Positions 11,446 to 21,679 of a stretch of DNA of 64,000 nucleotides are shown piece after piece. Origin of the DNA: Tieghemostelium lacteum (Eukaryota > Evosea > Eumycetozoa > Dictyosteliales > Raperosteliaceae); assembly GCA_001606155.1 (NCBI GenBank), contig LODT01000037.1, positions 1,550,001 to 1,614,000 of the forward strand. The letters run 5' to 3'. Position numbers and translations under genes: made by a program. The notes beneath the pieces were generated by a model that worked only from the letters and a program-made list of their open reading frames with translations, ran no database searches and was not told the DNA's origin. Numbering within the stretch: the first letter of the stretch is position 1; each line of letters opens with the position of its first letter.

Positions 11446-11847
11446 TTAAAAATCAGAACATCTACCATTTCTCTCCCAATCAGAGTATCTTGTTGGTTCA
11501 GGACCTGTAGGGCCACCAATTTCACCAGTTTTCTCATTGACATAGGGTTTTCCGTAATTGTCAATTTCCTCTTGATCCAATTCCATCAAAACTGTGTCAA
11601 TATCCAATGCCTCTTTATTTTTCTTGTGTTGAAGTTGTGCCTCATTTAAATCTTCATCATGTTCAATTGTAGTTCTTGACTTTTGTTGTTGTAACTTTTC
11701 GGTATTTTGGGAAGATGTTGTTGAAAAATATCTTGTAAAATTATTAATCTTTAGAATTCTGCTATTACTGGGATAATTAATTAAACCAAAGAAAAGTTTA
11801 TTTTGAGAATAAAATATCTTTTTGGTAAAGCCAATCATGATTGTCAT
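11446..11847 (-). CDS. sdhaf4: Succinate dehydrogenase assembly factor 4 (DUF1674)
   Basis: Single exon, 133 residues. The C-terminus [25 protein letters not shown] is the hallmark of SDHAF4/Sdh8, which binds flavinated Sdh1 in the mitochondrial matrix and hands it to Sdh2 during complex II assembly. The N-terminal 45 or so residues are basic, hydroxylated and Phe/Asn-rich with RYFSTTS, consistent with a mitochondrial presequence. The middle is charged and disordered, as in the family. The length is slightly above the usual 100-140 range. It converges with Rab1 and diverges from the PH-domain gene. Confidence 0.92.
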   Translation of the reverse strand: MTIMIGFTKKIFYSQNKLFFGLINYPSNSRILKINNFTRYFSTTSSQNTEKLQQQKSRTTIEHDEDLNEAQLQHKKNKEALDIDTVLMELDQEEIDNYGKPYVNEKTGEIGGPTGPEPTRYSDWERNGRCSDF

Positions 11848-12121
11848 TCTATCACCAAACCACCAAAAACAACTACACCAAAGAAGAATCCTTTCTCAGA
11901 TTCACTTTTTTTTTTTTTCATCCATTTTTTTTATTATATTTCAACATACAATTTAATTTTTTATCCAAACATAACAAAGGGAATAAGAGGGGTGATCGAA
12001 AATTACAACATTTTTGAATGTGTTGATTTGATTTTATTTCAACAACAAACAAAAAAAAAAAATAAAACATACAACATTCCTTTTGTAGGTCAAATTATTA
12101 AATAATAAATAATAATTAATA

Positions 12122-13893
12122 ATGGAGACTGGTAAGATTGAAATTAATAATATATTTCAATACCTATTTATGTTATTAATAGAAGAAACAAACATATGTA
12201 CACAGTATCTAGTGATCAAGTTGCAGATTTAGAATTAAAAGTTCGAGAGTTATCAAAGAGGTTAGAGGATGAAAAACTAAAACAAAACGAAATTGAAAAT
12301 GAAAATAAGAATTTAAAAAAGATTCTAAGTGATCTCTCACCTACAAAACCAACGCAGCATCAACATCAACAGGCCATTAATAGTAGTAATAATCACCAAC
12401 AATTAGAGGATACAATTTCAAAATTTGAGGAACAGGTTAATCAATTAAAAATATGTCTGACCAAAAGAGTGCCATCACCATCCTCTCCGGCATTACCAAT
12501 AAAACATAATACAGTAGGGGCTATACCAAATCATCAATTATCAAATACCATCAATGGTACTGATTTATTAAATCATAAAATTGGTGATTTTGAACAAAAG
12601 TTTAATTCAATTAAAAATATACTTCTGGATATATCTTCTATGAATAATAATAATAATATTTCAAATAATAATATAAATTTAAATTTAAAAGTTCAACAAC
12701 AACAACAACCACTACAGCCACCACAACAACCACAACAACCACAACAACCACAACAACCACACCAACAAGAAAAAGAAAATGAAAAATTAGAAGAAGAAAA
12801 CTATCAAACATTTGGTAGCACTAGTTCACCAATAAAAATAACACCAATTTCAACACCATCAAATGCATCAACACCATCATCAACATCATCACCAAATCTA
12901 ATAAACATTGTAAATATTGAAGAACAACACAAAAAAGAAAAACAACTTGTAAATGAAATCAATCAAATTGATTATGAAATCAATGAAATTAGAAAACAAA
13001 TTGAAGAACAAAAAGAAAAAGAAAAATCAGATTGTGAAAGTAATAATAATAATAATAGTAATGTAAATACAAATAGTAGTAATAGTAGTAGTAATGCACA
13101 AGAAAATATAGAAGATATTAAAAAGATTATAAAAGTACCTTCTATTGAACACGAGGTATCTTCTTTTCCAGATCCACCATCTAATTGGCCAATAATCAAT
13201 ATTGGTGATAACTCAAGTACTAATGGAAGTGGTTTCATTCAACCTACTACCATAAATATAGCACAGATTCAGAGAGACCATTTACTGAGAGACCAACTAC
13301 TACAACAGAAGGAGTTGAATCTATCTCAACAGGTAAACCACCATCAAAGAGAAGACAGCGATAAGTCAACAAACAGTTCAAATAACAGTCTATCTGGTGG
13401 TGAACTTTCAAATGTAAAGGTAATATCTCTGAATGATTTGATAAAAGAAGGAAAACTAAAGAAAAAGGGTGGTGGTGAAGGTGGTAGACGAGCTTGGAAA
13501 ACTCGTTGGTTTAAATTGAAAAATGATTCCATAGCCTATTACAAAAAGAGAAAAGATATCAAACCACAGGGTATTGTTAGTCTTCAAAATGCTAAAGTTG
13601 AAAAACACTCTGGTAAACCATTTGGTATTGTAATCTTATCAGGTGTATCTGTTAAGGGTTTGACTAGAGACTATCTTTTGATGGCTGAATCTAAAAAGGA
13701 ACAGGATGATTGGATATTAGCAATCTCTGAGGTTATTGTAAAACTTCAACCTACACCACCACCTTCACCTAAACATCATACACTTTCAAATTCACTTCCA
13801 GCTATTTCAATCCCACTTTCTGCCTCCTCTCTCAATCTGTCATCTTCTACTTCCAGTATTTCAAGATCACCAACAGCCGCAATAACACCTTAA
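12122..13893 (+). CDS. Coiled-coil and PH-domain protein
   Basis: Exon 1 (12122-12131) is only ten bases (ATG GAG ACT G). The intron GTAAGA...CACAG runs to 12205 and exon 2 is 12206-13893, giving METVSSDQVADLELKV and about 565 residues. The Met at 12196 lies in the intron and is not the start. The N-terminus is a coiled coil (VRELSKRLEDEKLKQNE), then Asn/Gln/Pro-rich linkers and a second coiled coil near residues 235-280. A PH domain follows at about 413-512 (EGKLKKKGG, WKTRWFKLKNDSIAYYKKRK, and a C-terminal helix with DDWILAISE). The tail is Ser/Pro-rich. PH domains commonly bind phosphoinositides, so membrane recruitment is inferred; the lipid specificity is unknown. Confidence 0.85.
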
Positions 13894-14292
13894 CACAGAA
13901 AACTAAACACAAATAAACACCTATACATATATAAAACCCCCTCTCACTCTCCTTTTCCCCCCTCCTACATACTTCTCCCAAAACACACCTTCAATTACTT
14001 TTTTTCAAAATAGAAAAAAGTAAATTTATTTATTTAATTATACCTATCTCTTAAGTATATTATTTATATTTTTAAATCATAAATAATATTACTCAAATAA
14101 ATATTCAATTTTAATCAATTAGGATAAAATATCAATCAAACTAATATGCCTATCAGTAATGACAATTATTTGTAAATATTATTAAATTATTACAACCCCT
14201 TTTGTTTTTTCTGTGGTATTGGAATACTTGTCGAGGAAGAATATCATAATCTCATTATATGAATTGAATATTTACCATGTCTATTTTTATTA
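13894..14292. other. AT-rich intergenic region
   Basis: Begins with a C-rich stretch (CTCTCCTTTTCCCCCCTCC near 13950) that is probably 3' UTR of the PH-domain gene. The remainder is A/T-rich without a coding frame. Confidence 0.5.
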
Positions 14293-14598
14293 ATGAAAGA
14301 ACTAATATTAAATGAAACTGTTGAAATTCGAGTAACACTAAATCGAGAATTGATAATATCCATATTAAAATGGAGTATAATTGACAATGTAATATTACTT
14401 CATATAAATATAATAGATTTAAGTAAAAAGAAATTTCTTAAATCTTTAGAATCACATAAAGTTGATATTCACCAATATGAACTTAATCGGGAATATAATG
14501 TGATATTTTCAAATCTAAAATATAACCTGTTTCAACAAGTATCTAAAAATAACAATGAAAATTCAATACAGTTCTATTTTCATAAAGAGTATGTGTGA
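14293..14598 (+). CDS. Small hypothetical protein, about 100 residues
   Basis: Not recognised. The frame encodes 101 residues with a mixed, plausible composition (MKELILNETVEIRVTLNREL), and no poly-tract explains its openness. A GTATGT donor at 14589 followed by TAG near 14636 could splice to a different short tail (FLFKMIRY), so the 3' end is uncertain. No signal peptide or membrane span. It could be the remaining exon of a larger gene, or a chance frame. Confidence 0.4.
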   Translation: MKELILNETVEIRVTLNRELIISILKWSIIDNVILLHINIIDLSKKKFLKSLESHKVDIHQYELNREYNVIFSNLKYNLFQQVSKNNNENSIQFYFHKEYV

Positions 14599-14831
14599 AT
14601 TTAAAAACTGAAATTTACTATGGAATTATGGAATAGATTCCTTTTTAAAATGATTAGATATTAATAAAATTCTTTATGATTTTTTATTTTTCCAATCAAA
14701 TCTCTGTTTGACACTATCCATTCCAAATTAAAAAAACAAAAAAACTTCCCAGAGTCAGTTGTTGGAACACTAAAACTAAAAAACAAATAGAAAAAGCTAA
14801 ACATCCTTTTGATGTCAGAGTTTTATCTATT

Positions 14832-16352
14832 ATGTTAAATGAACATTTAATTGTAGGTGACGAATATGAAGACAATCAAATTCAACAACCACTACTGTTC
14901 TCAGGCAGTGTAAATAATATAACGATACAGGATATAGAGGCAACATCCAATAAATCATCATCACCCTCTGCACCCAATGCCAAAATTACAGCATTTCTAT
15001 TCTTTAATGTTGTAATGTCAGTTCTGAGTACTTTGGAATTTGGGTATAATACCGGTGTTATTGCCAGTACTATTCTGGAGATACAAACACTATTTCATCT
15101 CACTGTAACTGCCAAGTCTTTGTTAGTATCTAGTATACTATTTGGTGCAATGTTTGGGTCAATTATAAGTGGGGCACTTTGCGATAGATTTGGAAGAAAG
15201 CAGACTTTACTTGGAAACAATTTTCTTTATATACTAGGCCCTTTGTTATCGGCCTTAGCTAGAAACTATGCAACTTTGGTCATTGGTAGAATAATCTCTG
15301 GTATGGGAGTTGGAATTGCTTCATCAGCAGTTCCATTGTATATCACTGAGATTTCACCAATGTCAACTAGAGGTGCATTGGGACTCCTCAGACAGAGTAC
15401 TGTGACTTTAGGTATAATGGTTAGTTCTCTAGTTGCCTATGGTTTGATTAAATATGAAACAGGATGGAGATGGACATTTGCAATCAGTATTGTACCATCA
15501 CTCATTCAGATACTCTTTGGATACTGGTTTATAGAGTCTCCAAGATGGTTGATTTCAAAAGATCGTTGTGATGAAGCTAGATCTATCATGAAGAAAGTTG
15601 AACCTGATCTTCCAGATATCTACATTGACACTCAAATCAGTCAAATTAGAAAAGCAGTTATTGAACAATCTGGTGATGAAAGTTGGTTCCAATTACTACA
15701 AAGAAAGTTTATTAAAGTCTATATCATAGGTTTCGGACTCAACATGTTTCAGCAATTCGTGGGTATCAATTGCGTCATTTACTACAGCGGTACTATTCTA
15801 GAAGATGCAGGTTTCACTAAAGACTCTGCAGTTCTCATTGGCGCACTAGTAGGTATCCCACAACTTATCATCCTTCTGATATCAGTCTGGTTAATTGACA
15901 GATTCGGTAGAAAGCCTCTACTTATATACGGTCTAGTTGGAATGATGGGCGGACTTGCTATACTAGGTTACTCTTTCTACGGTGACAATGACGCAACTGG
16001 TAAACTAGATAATCGTACTAAAGGTTGGTTAGCTGTAGCCGGTATGGTTTTCTTCAAATTATGTTTCTCTCTTGGTCTGGGTCCTATACCAGCTATTATA
16101 TCCACTGAAATCTATCCATCCAAAGTCAGAAGTAAGGCAGTTGCAATCTCACAACTCCTGAATTGGTTGGCTAATTTTATTGTAAACATATCTTTCCTTC
16201 ACTTACTCACTTCTATTGGTGAGGCACCTACTTATTGGCTATTTGGAGGTGTATCATTTGTAACCTTGCTATTTGTATATTTCCTAGTACCAGAGACCAA
16301 AGGTGTCTCCATTGAAGAACTATCCAAAAAACTTTATCTAAAAGATAAATAA
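14832..16352 (+). CDS. MFS sugar transporter (SP family)
   Basis: Single exon, 506 residues, with a 50-residue cytosolic N-tail and twelve membrane spans. Signature motifs are in the expected order: DRFGRKQ in loop 2-3, PLYITEISP after TM4, RGALG, the loop motif ESPRWL, QQFVGINCVIYYS in TM7, DRFGRKP in loop 8-9, and PETKGVSIEE at the end of TM12. This is the sugar porter family, which includes glucose/hexose and proton-myo-inositol symporters; the substrate cannot be decided by reading. Likely at the plasma or endolysosomal membrane. Neighbours give no functional link. Confidence 0.95.
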   Translation: MLNEHLIVGDEYEDNQIQQPLLFSGSVNNITIQDIEATSNKSSSPSAPNAKITAFLFFNVVMSVLSTLEFGYNTGVIASTILEIQTLFHLTVTAKSLLVSSILFGAMFGSIISGALCDRFGRKQTLLGNNFLYILGPLLSALARNYATLVIGRIISGMGVGIASSAVPLYITEISPMSTRGALGLLRQSTVTLGIMVSSLVAYGLIKYETGWRWTFAISIVPSLIQILFGYWFIESPRWLISKDRCDEARSIMKKVEPDLPDIYIDTQISQIRKAVIEQSGDESWFQLLQRKFIKVYIIGFGLNMFQQFVGINCVIYYSGTILEDAGFTKDSAVLIGALVGIPQLIILLISVWLIDRFGRKPLLIYGLVGMMGGLAILGYSFYGDNDATGKLDNRTKGWLAVAGMVFFKLCFSLGLGPIPAIISTEIYPSKVRSKAVAISQLLNWLANFIVNISFLHLLTSIGEAPTYWLFGGVSFVTLLFVYFLVPETKGVSIEELSKKLYLKDK

Positions 16353-16606
16353 ACCTTTTATTACTATTTAAATCAATGATTCTATTTTCATTGAATTCCA
16401 TTCTTTTTCAATCTGTGATGTTAATATTAATAAATAGCTAATCACAGAATTTTTTTGTGGAACCCAACAGAAACATTCCAGAATTGGAAAAAACAATCGC
16501 ATAATAAAAAAAAAAAACTTATAAATTAATTTTAATATTTAGTAATTTATTTACATATCTTATTTTATATCTTTTTTTTATATATTTACATAACAGTAAA
16601 AAAACA

Positions 16607-17086
16607 ATGAGTGTTTATACCAATTTAGTATCAGTAACTGAAATGGTAAATAGAATAAAGATTTGATCACAATAGTGGATAGAAAATCATAAACTAACAT
16701 TGAATCATATAGCCAATGTCAGTAATTCATAGACCTCTAATATCAGAATTAGATGAAGATAAAGTCTTATCATTAATGGACACACTAAAAAGCAATGAAA
16801 ATTATATAACTGATGATACTGTACCTGCTATCGATGTTTTGTGGGTTGTAGGAAAGAATCCAAATAACAATTATTACTATTCATTTGGTGGATGTCACAG
16901 ACATGAAGCACATAAAAGATTAGGATTAAATACTATAAAAGCTAAAATTATAAAAACTACACCAGAACAAATACGAGTATGTATTTTTGAAGATTATATA
17001 ATCTTTTGATTTATCTCTGTAAAACTAACAAAAACTTTGGTTCACAATAGTTATACCTAGGATCATCAACACCAGAATTCCTATAG
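16607..17086 (+). CDS. srx: Sulfiredoxin
   Basis: Three exons: 16607-16645, 16713-16976 and 17051-17086, all GT-AG and phase 0, giving 112 residues. The signature FGGCHRHEAHKRLG carries the catalytic cysteine and the ATP-contacting residues (GCHR). VPAIDVLWV, IKAKII and the C-terminal LYLGSSTPEFL align with Srx1/SRXN1. Sulfiredoxin uses ATP to reduce the sulfinic form of 2-Cys peroxiredoxins after peroxide stress, in the cytosol or, in some organisms, mitochondria. The N-terminus is short with no obvious presequence. The gene ends 112 bp from the end of COQ7 on the other strand. Confidence 0.93.
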
Positions 17087-17198
17087 TATAAAGTAGCTAA
17101 ATAAACTAATTTTCACAATTTTGTATATATACCTCTATTTATTTTGATATCAAAATCAAAAACTATAGTTTATATATATATAGTTTCTCTTTTGAAAT

Positions 17199-17915
17199 TT
17201 AAACTCTAGTTGATAACCAAATTGCAGATTTTGTACCTAATTTAACTAGTTCTGATAAAGGTTTATAGAGAGGTGCCAATTCAGCATCGTGTTTTAGACC
17301 AATGTGCATATGTTCCATTTCATCATCACGAAACTTCTTTATAGTATCTTTCAAATCTTGATTATCAATATTAGACTCATGTATTTTTCTTAGTTGATCA
17401 TTATAGTGTTCAGAAATTACTTCTTCAACAGCAACTGTAACTGCCATTGCAGCTTCTTTACCCATAAGTGCACTTACATATCCCAATCCAAATCCTGCGA
17501 TATTCCAAATGGGTGATAATGCAGTAGGTCTCACACGATGTTCGTAAATAAGTTCATTGAATTTAGCTTGATGTTGTTTCTCTTGATCAGCCATCTCTCT
17601 AATTAAAGGTCCTTCAGATGTATTACCGAGTACTGCTAATTGACCTTCATATATTCTAGCAGCTCCAAATTCACCTGCATGATCTACTCTAATAATTCTC
17701 TCTATAATTTTTCTTTTTTCTTGTGGAGTTATAATAGTGTTTTCTGTGTTAATATCGTGTTGTTGATGATCTTGTGACTTTGTATTTGAAAATAAATTTT
17801 GATTTGTTGTATTATTACAATAAAATCTCTTATTATAATAATTTGAAATCATAGATATGGAGATTCCATTGTGTGTGTTAGGGTTTATCAATGTTTTTGA
17901 AATTCTAGATATCAT
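17199..17915 (-). CDS. coq7: 5-demethoxyubiquinone hydroxylase COQ7
   Basis: Single exon, 238 residues. Residues 1-60 are basic and Asn/Ser/Thr-rich, a likely mitochondrial presequence. The COQ7/CLK-1 ferritin-like di-iron fold follows, with carboxylate/His ligands visible in VDHAGEFGA (Glu82), DQEKQHQ (Glu112 and His115), VAVEEVISEHY (Glu164 or Glu165) and DDEMEHMHIG (Glu198-His202 region). The enzyme hydroxylates demethoxyubiquinone in the penultimate step of ubiquinone synthesis on the inner mitochondrial membrane. It starts about 160 bp from the CaMKK-like gene (divergent) and converges with sulfiredoxin. Confidence 0.95.
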   Translation of the reverse strand: MISRISKTLINPNTHNGISISMISNYYNKRFYCNNTTNQNLFSNTKSQDHQQHDINTENTIITPQEKRKIIERIIRVDHAGEFGAARIYEGQLAVLGNTSEGPLIREMADQEKQHQAKFNELIYEHRVRPTALSPIWNIAGFGLGYVSALMGKEAAMAVTVAVEEVISEHYNDQLRKIHESNIDNQDLKDTIKKFRDDEMEHMHIGLKHDAELAPLYKPLSELVKLGTKSAIWLSTRV

Positions 17916-18072
17916 CTTTAATTATTATAATTAAAAAGGTGTGGTGAAAATTTGAAATTGAAATTTTTGTCAAAATCTTTCATTTCCAACAAAGTTCATA
18001 TTAAATTCATCCAACAAATAATTATTTTTATTATTTTCTTTTTTTTTTACTCTTTAAAGTAAACAAAAAAAG

Positions 18073-19575
18073 CTGGGTTGCATATGTAGTAAACAAAATA
18101 ATAGGGATTTAGTTGGTTTTCCCTTACTCTCTGACATTTTCAAAAAAAATGATGTAATTAGTGAACATACAAAACCACCTCAAACTCATCCAACATCTTA
18201 TTCTTCATTGTATAAATCAAATGAATCTGTGCCTACACCAACACAAAAACAACATGTAATTAAATATCCGTATCCACAGACTATAATTAGATCCCCATCA
18301 TCACCAGCCAATATAAACACAGTCTATTCAATATCATCTAAGCAAAAGAAATGTGTGGAAGATTATCCTCTACTGCAACTAAACGATGGTGATATATACC
18401 ATCACATTGACAATAGTTTATATAATCCTCCTGAAACAAGGTTTGGAAATGTAAATAGACCTAGAAGTAATAGTAGCACTAAAGAGACTTTAATAGTACA
18501 CAAAAACAGGGATGGAAATGGGTTAAAGATGGTTAATGAATATGTTTTTGTTAGAAAGTTGGGTGCTGGAACCTATGGTAAAGTCAGTTTAGCATATCAT
18601 AGTGGTACACATCAATTATATGCAATAAAAGTATTTAATAAGACTAGACTGAAAAAGAAAAGACTTGGACTACGGAATAATCCACTAGACGATGTACTCA
18701 AAGAAATTACAATTCTAAAGAAACTCAATCACCATAATATCGTTAAACTCTATGAGGTTATTAATGACCCCAACCAAGACTCTATTTACATTGTAATGGA
18801 GTATCTGGAAGGAGGCTCAATAATGCCAAATATAAACTATCAACTAGACTGCAATAGTAACAATAACAATGAGAATCAACAGCATAAACAAGAGGTAATC
18901 ACTCCATTGAGTGAAGATGTCGCTAGAAGATATTTTAGAGATATTCTCTTGGGATTAGAATATCTTCACGAACAAAAAATCATTCATCGAGATATTAAAC
19001 CAGAGAATTTACTGATTTCTAAGGATGGTCATGTAGTAATTGCTGATTTTGGTGTCAGTCACATGTTTGATGACACTAGTGACTTATTGAATAGTTCTGC
19101 AGGAAGTCCAGCATTTTTAGCACCGGAACTCTGTGGATATCAAGATGGTTCAGTTCAAATTAGTGGAAAGGCAACTGATGTCTGGGCATTGGGTATCAGC
19201 TTGTATTGTATGATATTTGCTCAATTGCCATTTTTAAAAAGTTCAACATTACAGAATATCTATGATAATATTCAATTTCAACCTATTCAATATCCAAGAG
19301 AGATTTCCAATCAATTATTGGACCTCTTTCATAAAATACTGGATAGAAACCCTCTTACGAGAATTACAACCAATCAGATTAAATGTCATCCATGGACTAG
19401 TGAAAATGGTCAATGGCCTTTACTCAATAGCTATACACTTCAGATTAATGATCATGATCCTTTAACAATACCAACTCCAATTCCATCATCATTACTATCC
19501 ATAACAAATAATACTGTTTCAACAGGTAGTAGTGTAAGTAGTTTTGGTGGTAACAGTGGTGCTAGTGGATACTAA
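18073..19575 (+). CDS. CaMKK-like serine/threonine kinase, apparent CTG start
   Basis: Open frame of about 500 residues. The kinase domain (from about residue 157) has GAGTYGKV, VAIK-type lysine in YAIKVFNK, HRDIKPEN, ADFGV and APEL; the insert after the lysine (TRLKKKRLGLRNNPLDDVLKEI) resembles CaMKK/ELM1/SAK1 kinases, which activate AMPK-type kinases. Upstream of 18208 the frame stays open to a stop at 18055 without any ATG; the first in-frame ATG (18529) falls just before the kinase domain. A CTG at 18073 would give (M)GCICSKQNN, a classic N-myristoylation/palmitoylation motif. No ATG occurs on the plus strand between 17930 and 18072, so an upstream exon is not obvious. The start is inferred; the kinase is clear. 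Confidence 0.8.
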   Translation: MGCICSKQNNRDLVGFPLLSDIFKKNDVISEHTKPPQTHPTSYSSLYKSNESVPTPTQKQHVIKYPYPQTIIRSPSSPANINTVYSISSKQKKCVEDYPLLQLNDGDIYHHIDNSLYNPPETRFGNVNRPRSNSSTKETLIVHKNRDGNGLKMVNEYVFVRKLGAGTYGKVSLAYHSGTHQLYAIKVFNKTRLKKKRLGLRNNPLDDVLKEITILKKLNHHNIVKLYEVINDPNQDSIYIVMEYLEGGSIMPNINYQLDCNSNNNNENQQHKQEVITPLSEDVARRYFRDILLGLEYLHEQKIIHRDIKPENLLISKDGHVVIADFGVSHMFDDTSDLLNSSAGSPAFLAPELCGYQDGSVQISGKATDVWALGISLYCMIFAQLPFLKSSTLQNIYDNIQFQPIQYPREISNQLLDLFHKILDRNPLTRITTNQIKCHPWTSENGQWPLLNSYTLQINDHDPLTIPTPIPSSLLSITNNTVSTGSSVSSFGGNSGASGY

Positions 19576-19719
19576 TCAATTTATGTAAAGTAATATGTAC
19601 ATATTAATAATAACTATAGCACCAATTATATATATAAGCCATCATATAGTGGCATGTACACAATGTTAATCTATTATATTATACAACTTAATTCACAAAC
19701 ACATTATATCATATTTTAT

Positions 19720-20766
19720 TTAATTTTTATATATAAATACATTTGGTTCGATGTCTGTAACTTTCATATATCCTCTGTACATTCCTTCGGTATTAAATGG
19801 CATAATAAAATTACCATTTTTATCAACAGCAATTAGACCACCATCACCATCAACCAATGGTAATTTAGTATGAATTACTTTGTTTCCAGCCTCTTCTAGA
19901 GACATTTGAGTGTATTCCAACATTGCAGATAAATCATATGCAACAACAGCTCTGATAAATGATTCACCAGTACCAGTTGTTGAAACAGCACAAGTATTAT
20001 TATTACTATAACAACCAGCACCAATAATTGGACTATCACCAATTCTACCACTTTTTTTATTTGTCATTCCACCAGTTGATGTTGCACTTGCTAAATTACC
20101 ATATTGATCTAATGCAACTGCTCCAACTGTTCCATGTTTCTTATTATTATCCAATGGATATCCATCACCATTTGAAATACTAACACTTACAGTAGTGGTA
20201 GTTGATACATTAGATTCTTCTTGTTTTTGTTTAATTTGATTATTTTCACCATCATGATCTAAAATTGCTTTATTAGCAGCTTTTTCTTTTGCTAAAACAC
20301 ATTGATTATAACGATGTGCTGTGTAGAAATAAGAAGGATCTACAATTTCGACTCCTTGTGATTTGGCAAAATTTTGAGCAGGTTCACCACTGAGCATAAC
20401 AGTTTGGTTGTTATTGTATTCCATCAAAGCTTTAGCAGCTTTAATTGGATTCTTTATAGTTGCCACCCCACAAACTGATCCGGCTTTCAGTGTTTTACCA
20501 TCCATTATAGAGGCATCCATTTCATTTGTAAATTTATCAGTGAATACAGATCCCTTACCGGCATTATATATCTCATCATCTTCTAGTAATCTAACAGCTT
20601 CGGTTACTGCTTCAATAGCTGTACCTCCATTTTCTAACACTGCCTTGGCTCCTAATAAAATCTTTGATAATGAATGTCGTATTTCTTTTTCTTTTTCATT
20701 TGTCATGGAGCTTTGATTGATGGTTCCTGCTCCTCCATGTATAACAATAATACTTTTATTACTCAT
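19720..20766 (-). CDS. Isoaspartyl peptidase / plant-type L-asparaginase
   Basis: Single exon, 348 residues, N-terminal nucleophile hydrolase. IVIHGGAG at residues 7-14, NAGKGSVFT, EMDASIMDG and the autoprocessing site HGTVGAVALD are all present; cleavage before Thr213 would expose the catalytic nucleophile. STTGTGESFIRAV, which lines the substrate pocket, is intact. These enzymes release L-Asp from isoaspartyl dipeptides and hydrolyse L-Asn. The linker before the cleavage site is long and low complexity (TTTTVSVSISNG), as expected for a disordered loop. No signal peptide, so likely cytosolic. Confidence 0.94.
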   Translation of the reverse strand: MSNKSIIVIHGGAGTINQSSMTNEKEKEIRHSLSKILLGAKAVLENGGTAIEAVTEAVRLLEDDEIYNAGKGSVFTDKFTNEMDASIMDGKTLKAGSVCGVATIKNPIKAAKALMEYNNNQTVMLSGEPAQNFAKSQGVEIVDPSYFYTAHRYNQCVLAKEKAANKAILDHDGENNQIKQKQEESNVSTTTTVSVSISNGDGYPLDNNKKHGTVGAVALDQYGNLASATSTGGMTNKKSGRIGDSPIIGAGCYSNNNTCAVSTTGTGESFIRAVVAYDLSAMLEYTQMSLEEAGNKVIHTKLPLVDGDGGLIAVDKNGNFIMPFNTEGMYRGYMKVTDIEPNVFIYKN

Positions 20767-21018
20767 TTTGATAGATTAATGAAAAGATAAAATTTGATGC
20801 AATGTTTCCACTTTGAAATAAATAAAAAAATTTTTATTTTAACGTTTATATTATTTTAGATAAGATTCTTAGTTTACATGATGAATTAAATTAATTTTAA
20901 TGTAATATAGGGCTATCTGGGTTTAACACAAGTTTACAAATAAATAGAATAGATTTATTTAAATACTTTTTAAAATCTTATTTTAATTTATTTTTTTTTT
21001 TTTAATTTACTATTTAAG

Positions 21019-21522
21019 ATGGATAGAGAAAGGAGTCATATCGAAAGTTATATAGAAAGTAGCACTCACAGATTTATATTATTTGATGAGCCTAATCAAG
21101 ATAATTATATGAACTTTGTAGAGATAATGAAAAAGAATAATTGTGTAAATTTGGTTAGAGCTTGCGAAATAAATTATGACGCCAATTTATTTACACAACA
21201 AGGTATTACAGTTCACGAAATGGCCTTCAGAGACGGTGGAATACCGAGTCCGGAGATTATTGATAAATGGTTAAAAGTTCTAAAACAGTCATATACTCAA
21301 AATAATGAGAAACCCGATATTAAAACAACAATTGCTATACATTGTGTAGCTGGTCTCGGTAGAACACCAGTTCTAGTTACAATTGCACTCATTGAAGATG
21401 GTGGCAAGCCATTGCAATCTATTGGACTGATAAGAGACATTAGAAAAGGCGCGATTAATAAACCGCAACTGGAATTCTTGAAAAAGTATAGTAGTCCTGG
21501 TTCAAAAAACAATAACCATTAA
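21019..21522 (+). CDS. PRL-like (PTP4A) protein tyrosine phosphatase
   Basis: Single exon, 167 residues. The P-loop HCVAGLGRTPV matches the CX5R signature of PRL/PTP4A phosphatases, and RFILFDEPNQDN, LVRACEINYD and FRDGGIPSPEIIDKW match the family, including the general-acid loop. The active-site position after Arg is Thr rather than the Ala usual in PRLs. The C-terminus ends GSKNNNH and lacks the CAAX prenylation box and polybasic patch that tether canonical PRLs to membranes. Length fits the family. Divergent from the asparaginase gene. Confidence 0.9.
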   Translation: MDRERSHIESYIESSTHRFILFDEPNQDNYMNFVEIMKKNNCVNLVRACEINYDANLFTQQGITVHEMAFRDGGIPSPEIIDKWLKVLKQSYTQNNEKPDIKTTIAIHCVAGLGRTPVLVTIALIEDGGKPLQSIGLIRDIRKGAINKPQLEFLKKYSSPGSKNNNH

Positions 21523-21679
21523 ATACGATAGATAACACTAACTCATTGTTTTATATTATAGATATAAGCCAACTGCTAAAAAATCATGTATTATAATGTA
21601 GATTTTCAACACAAGAGAGAGATTATATTTATATAAAATTTTTTATATTTATATTTATTTATTGACCAACATTAGGTAT

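Noticed and set aside
11803-12105. Plus-strand 100-codon frame
   Set aside because: Overlaps the SDHAF4 start and an A/T-rich promoter; composition is non-coding.
12196-12205. Met at 12196 as the start of the PH-domain protein
   Set aside because: It lies within the intron. The ten-base exon at 12122-12131 joins the acceptor at 12205 in phase to give METVSSDQ.
18208-18210. TTG at 18208 as the kinase start
   Set aside because: It is an ordinary Leu codon. The frame extends further upstream to the CTG at 18073.
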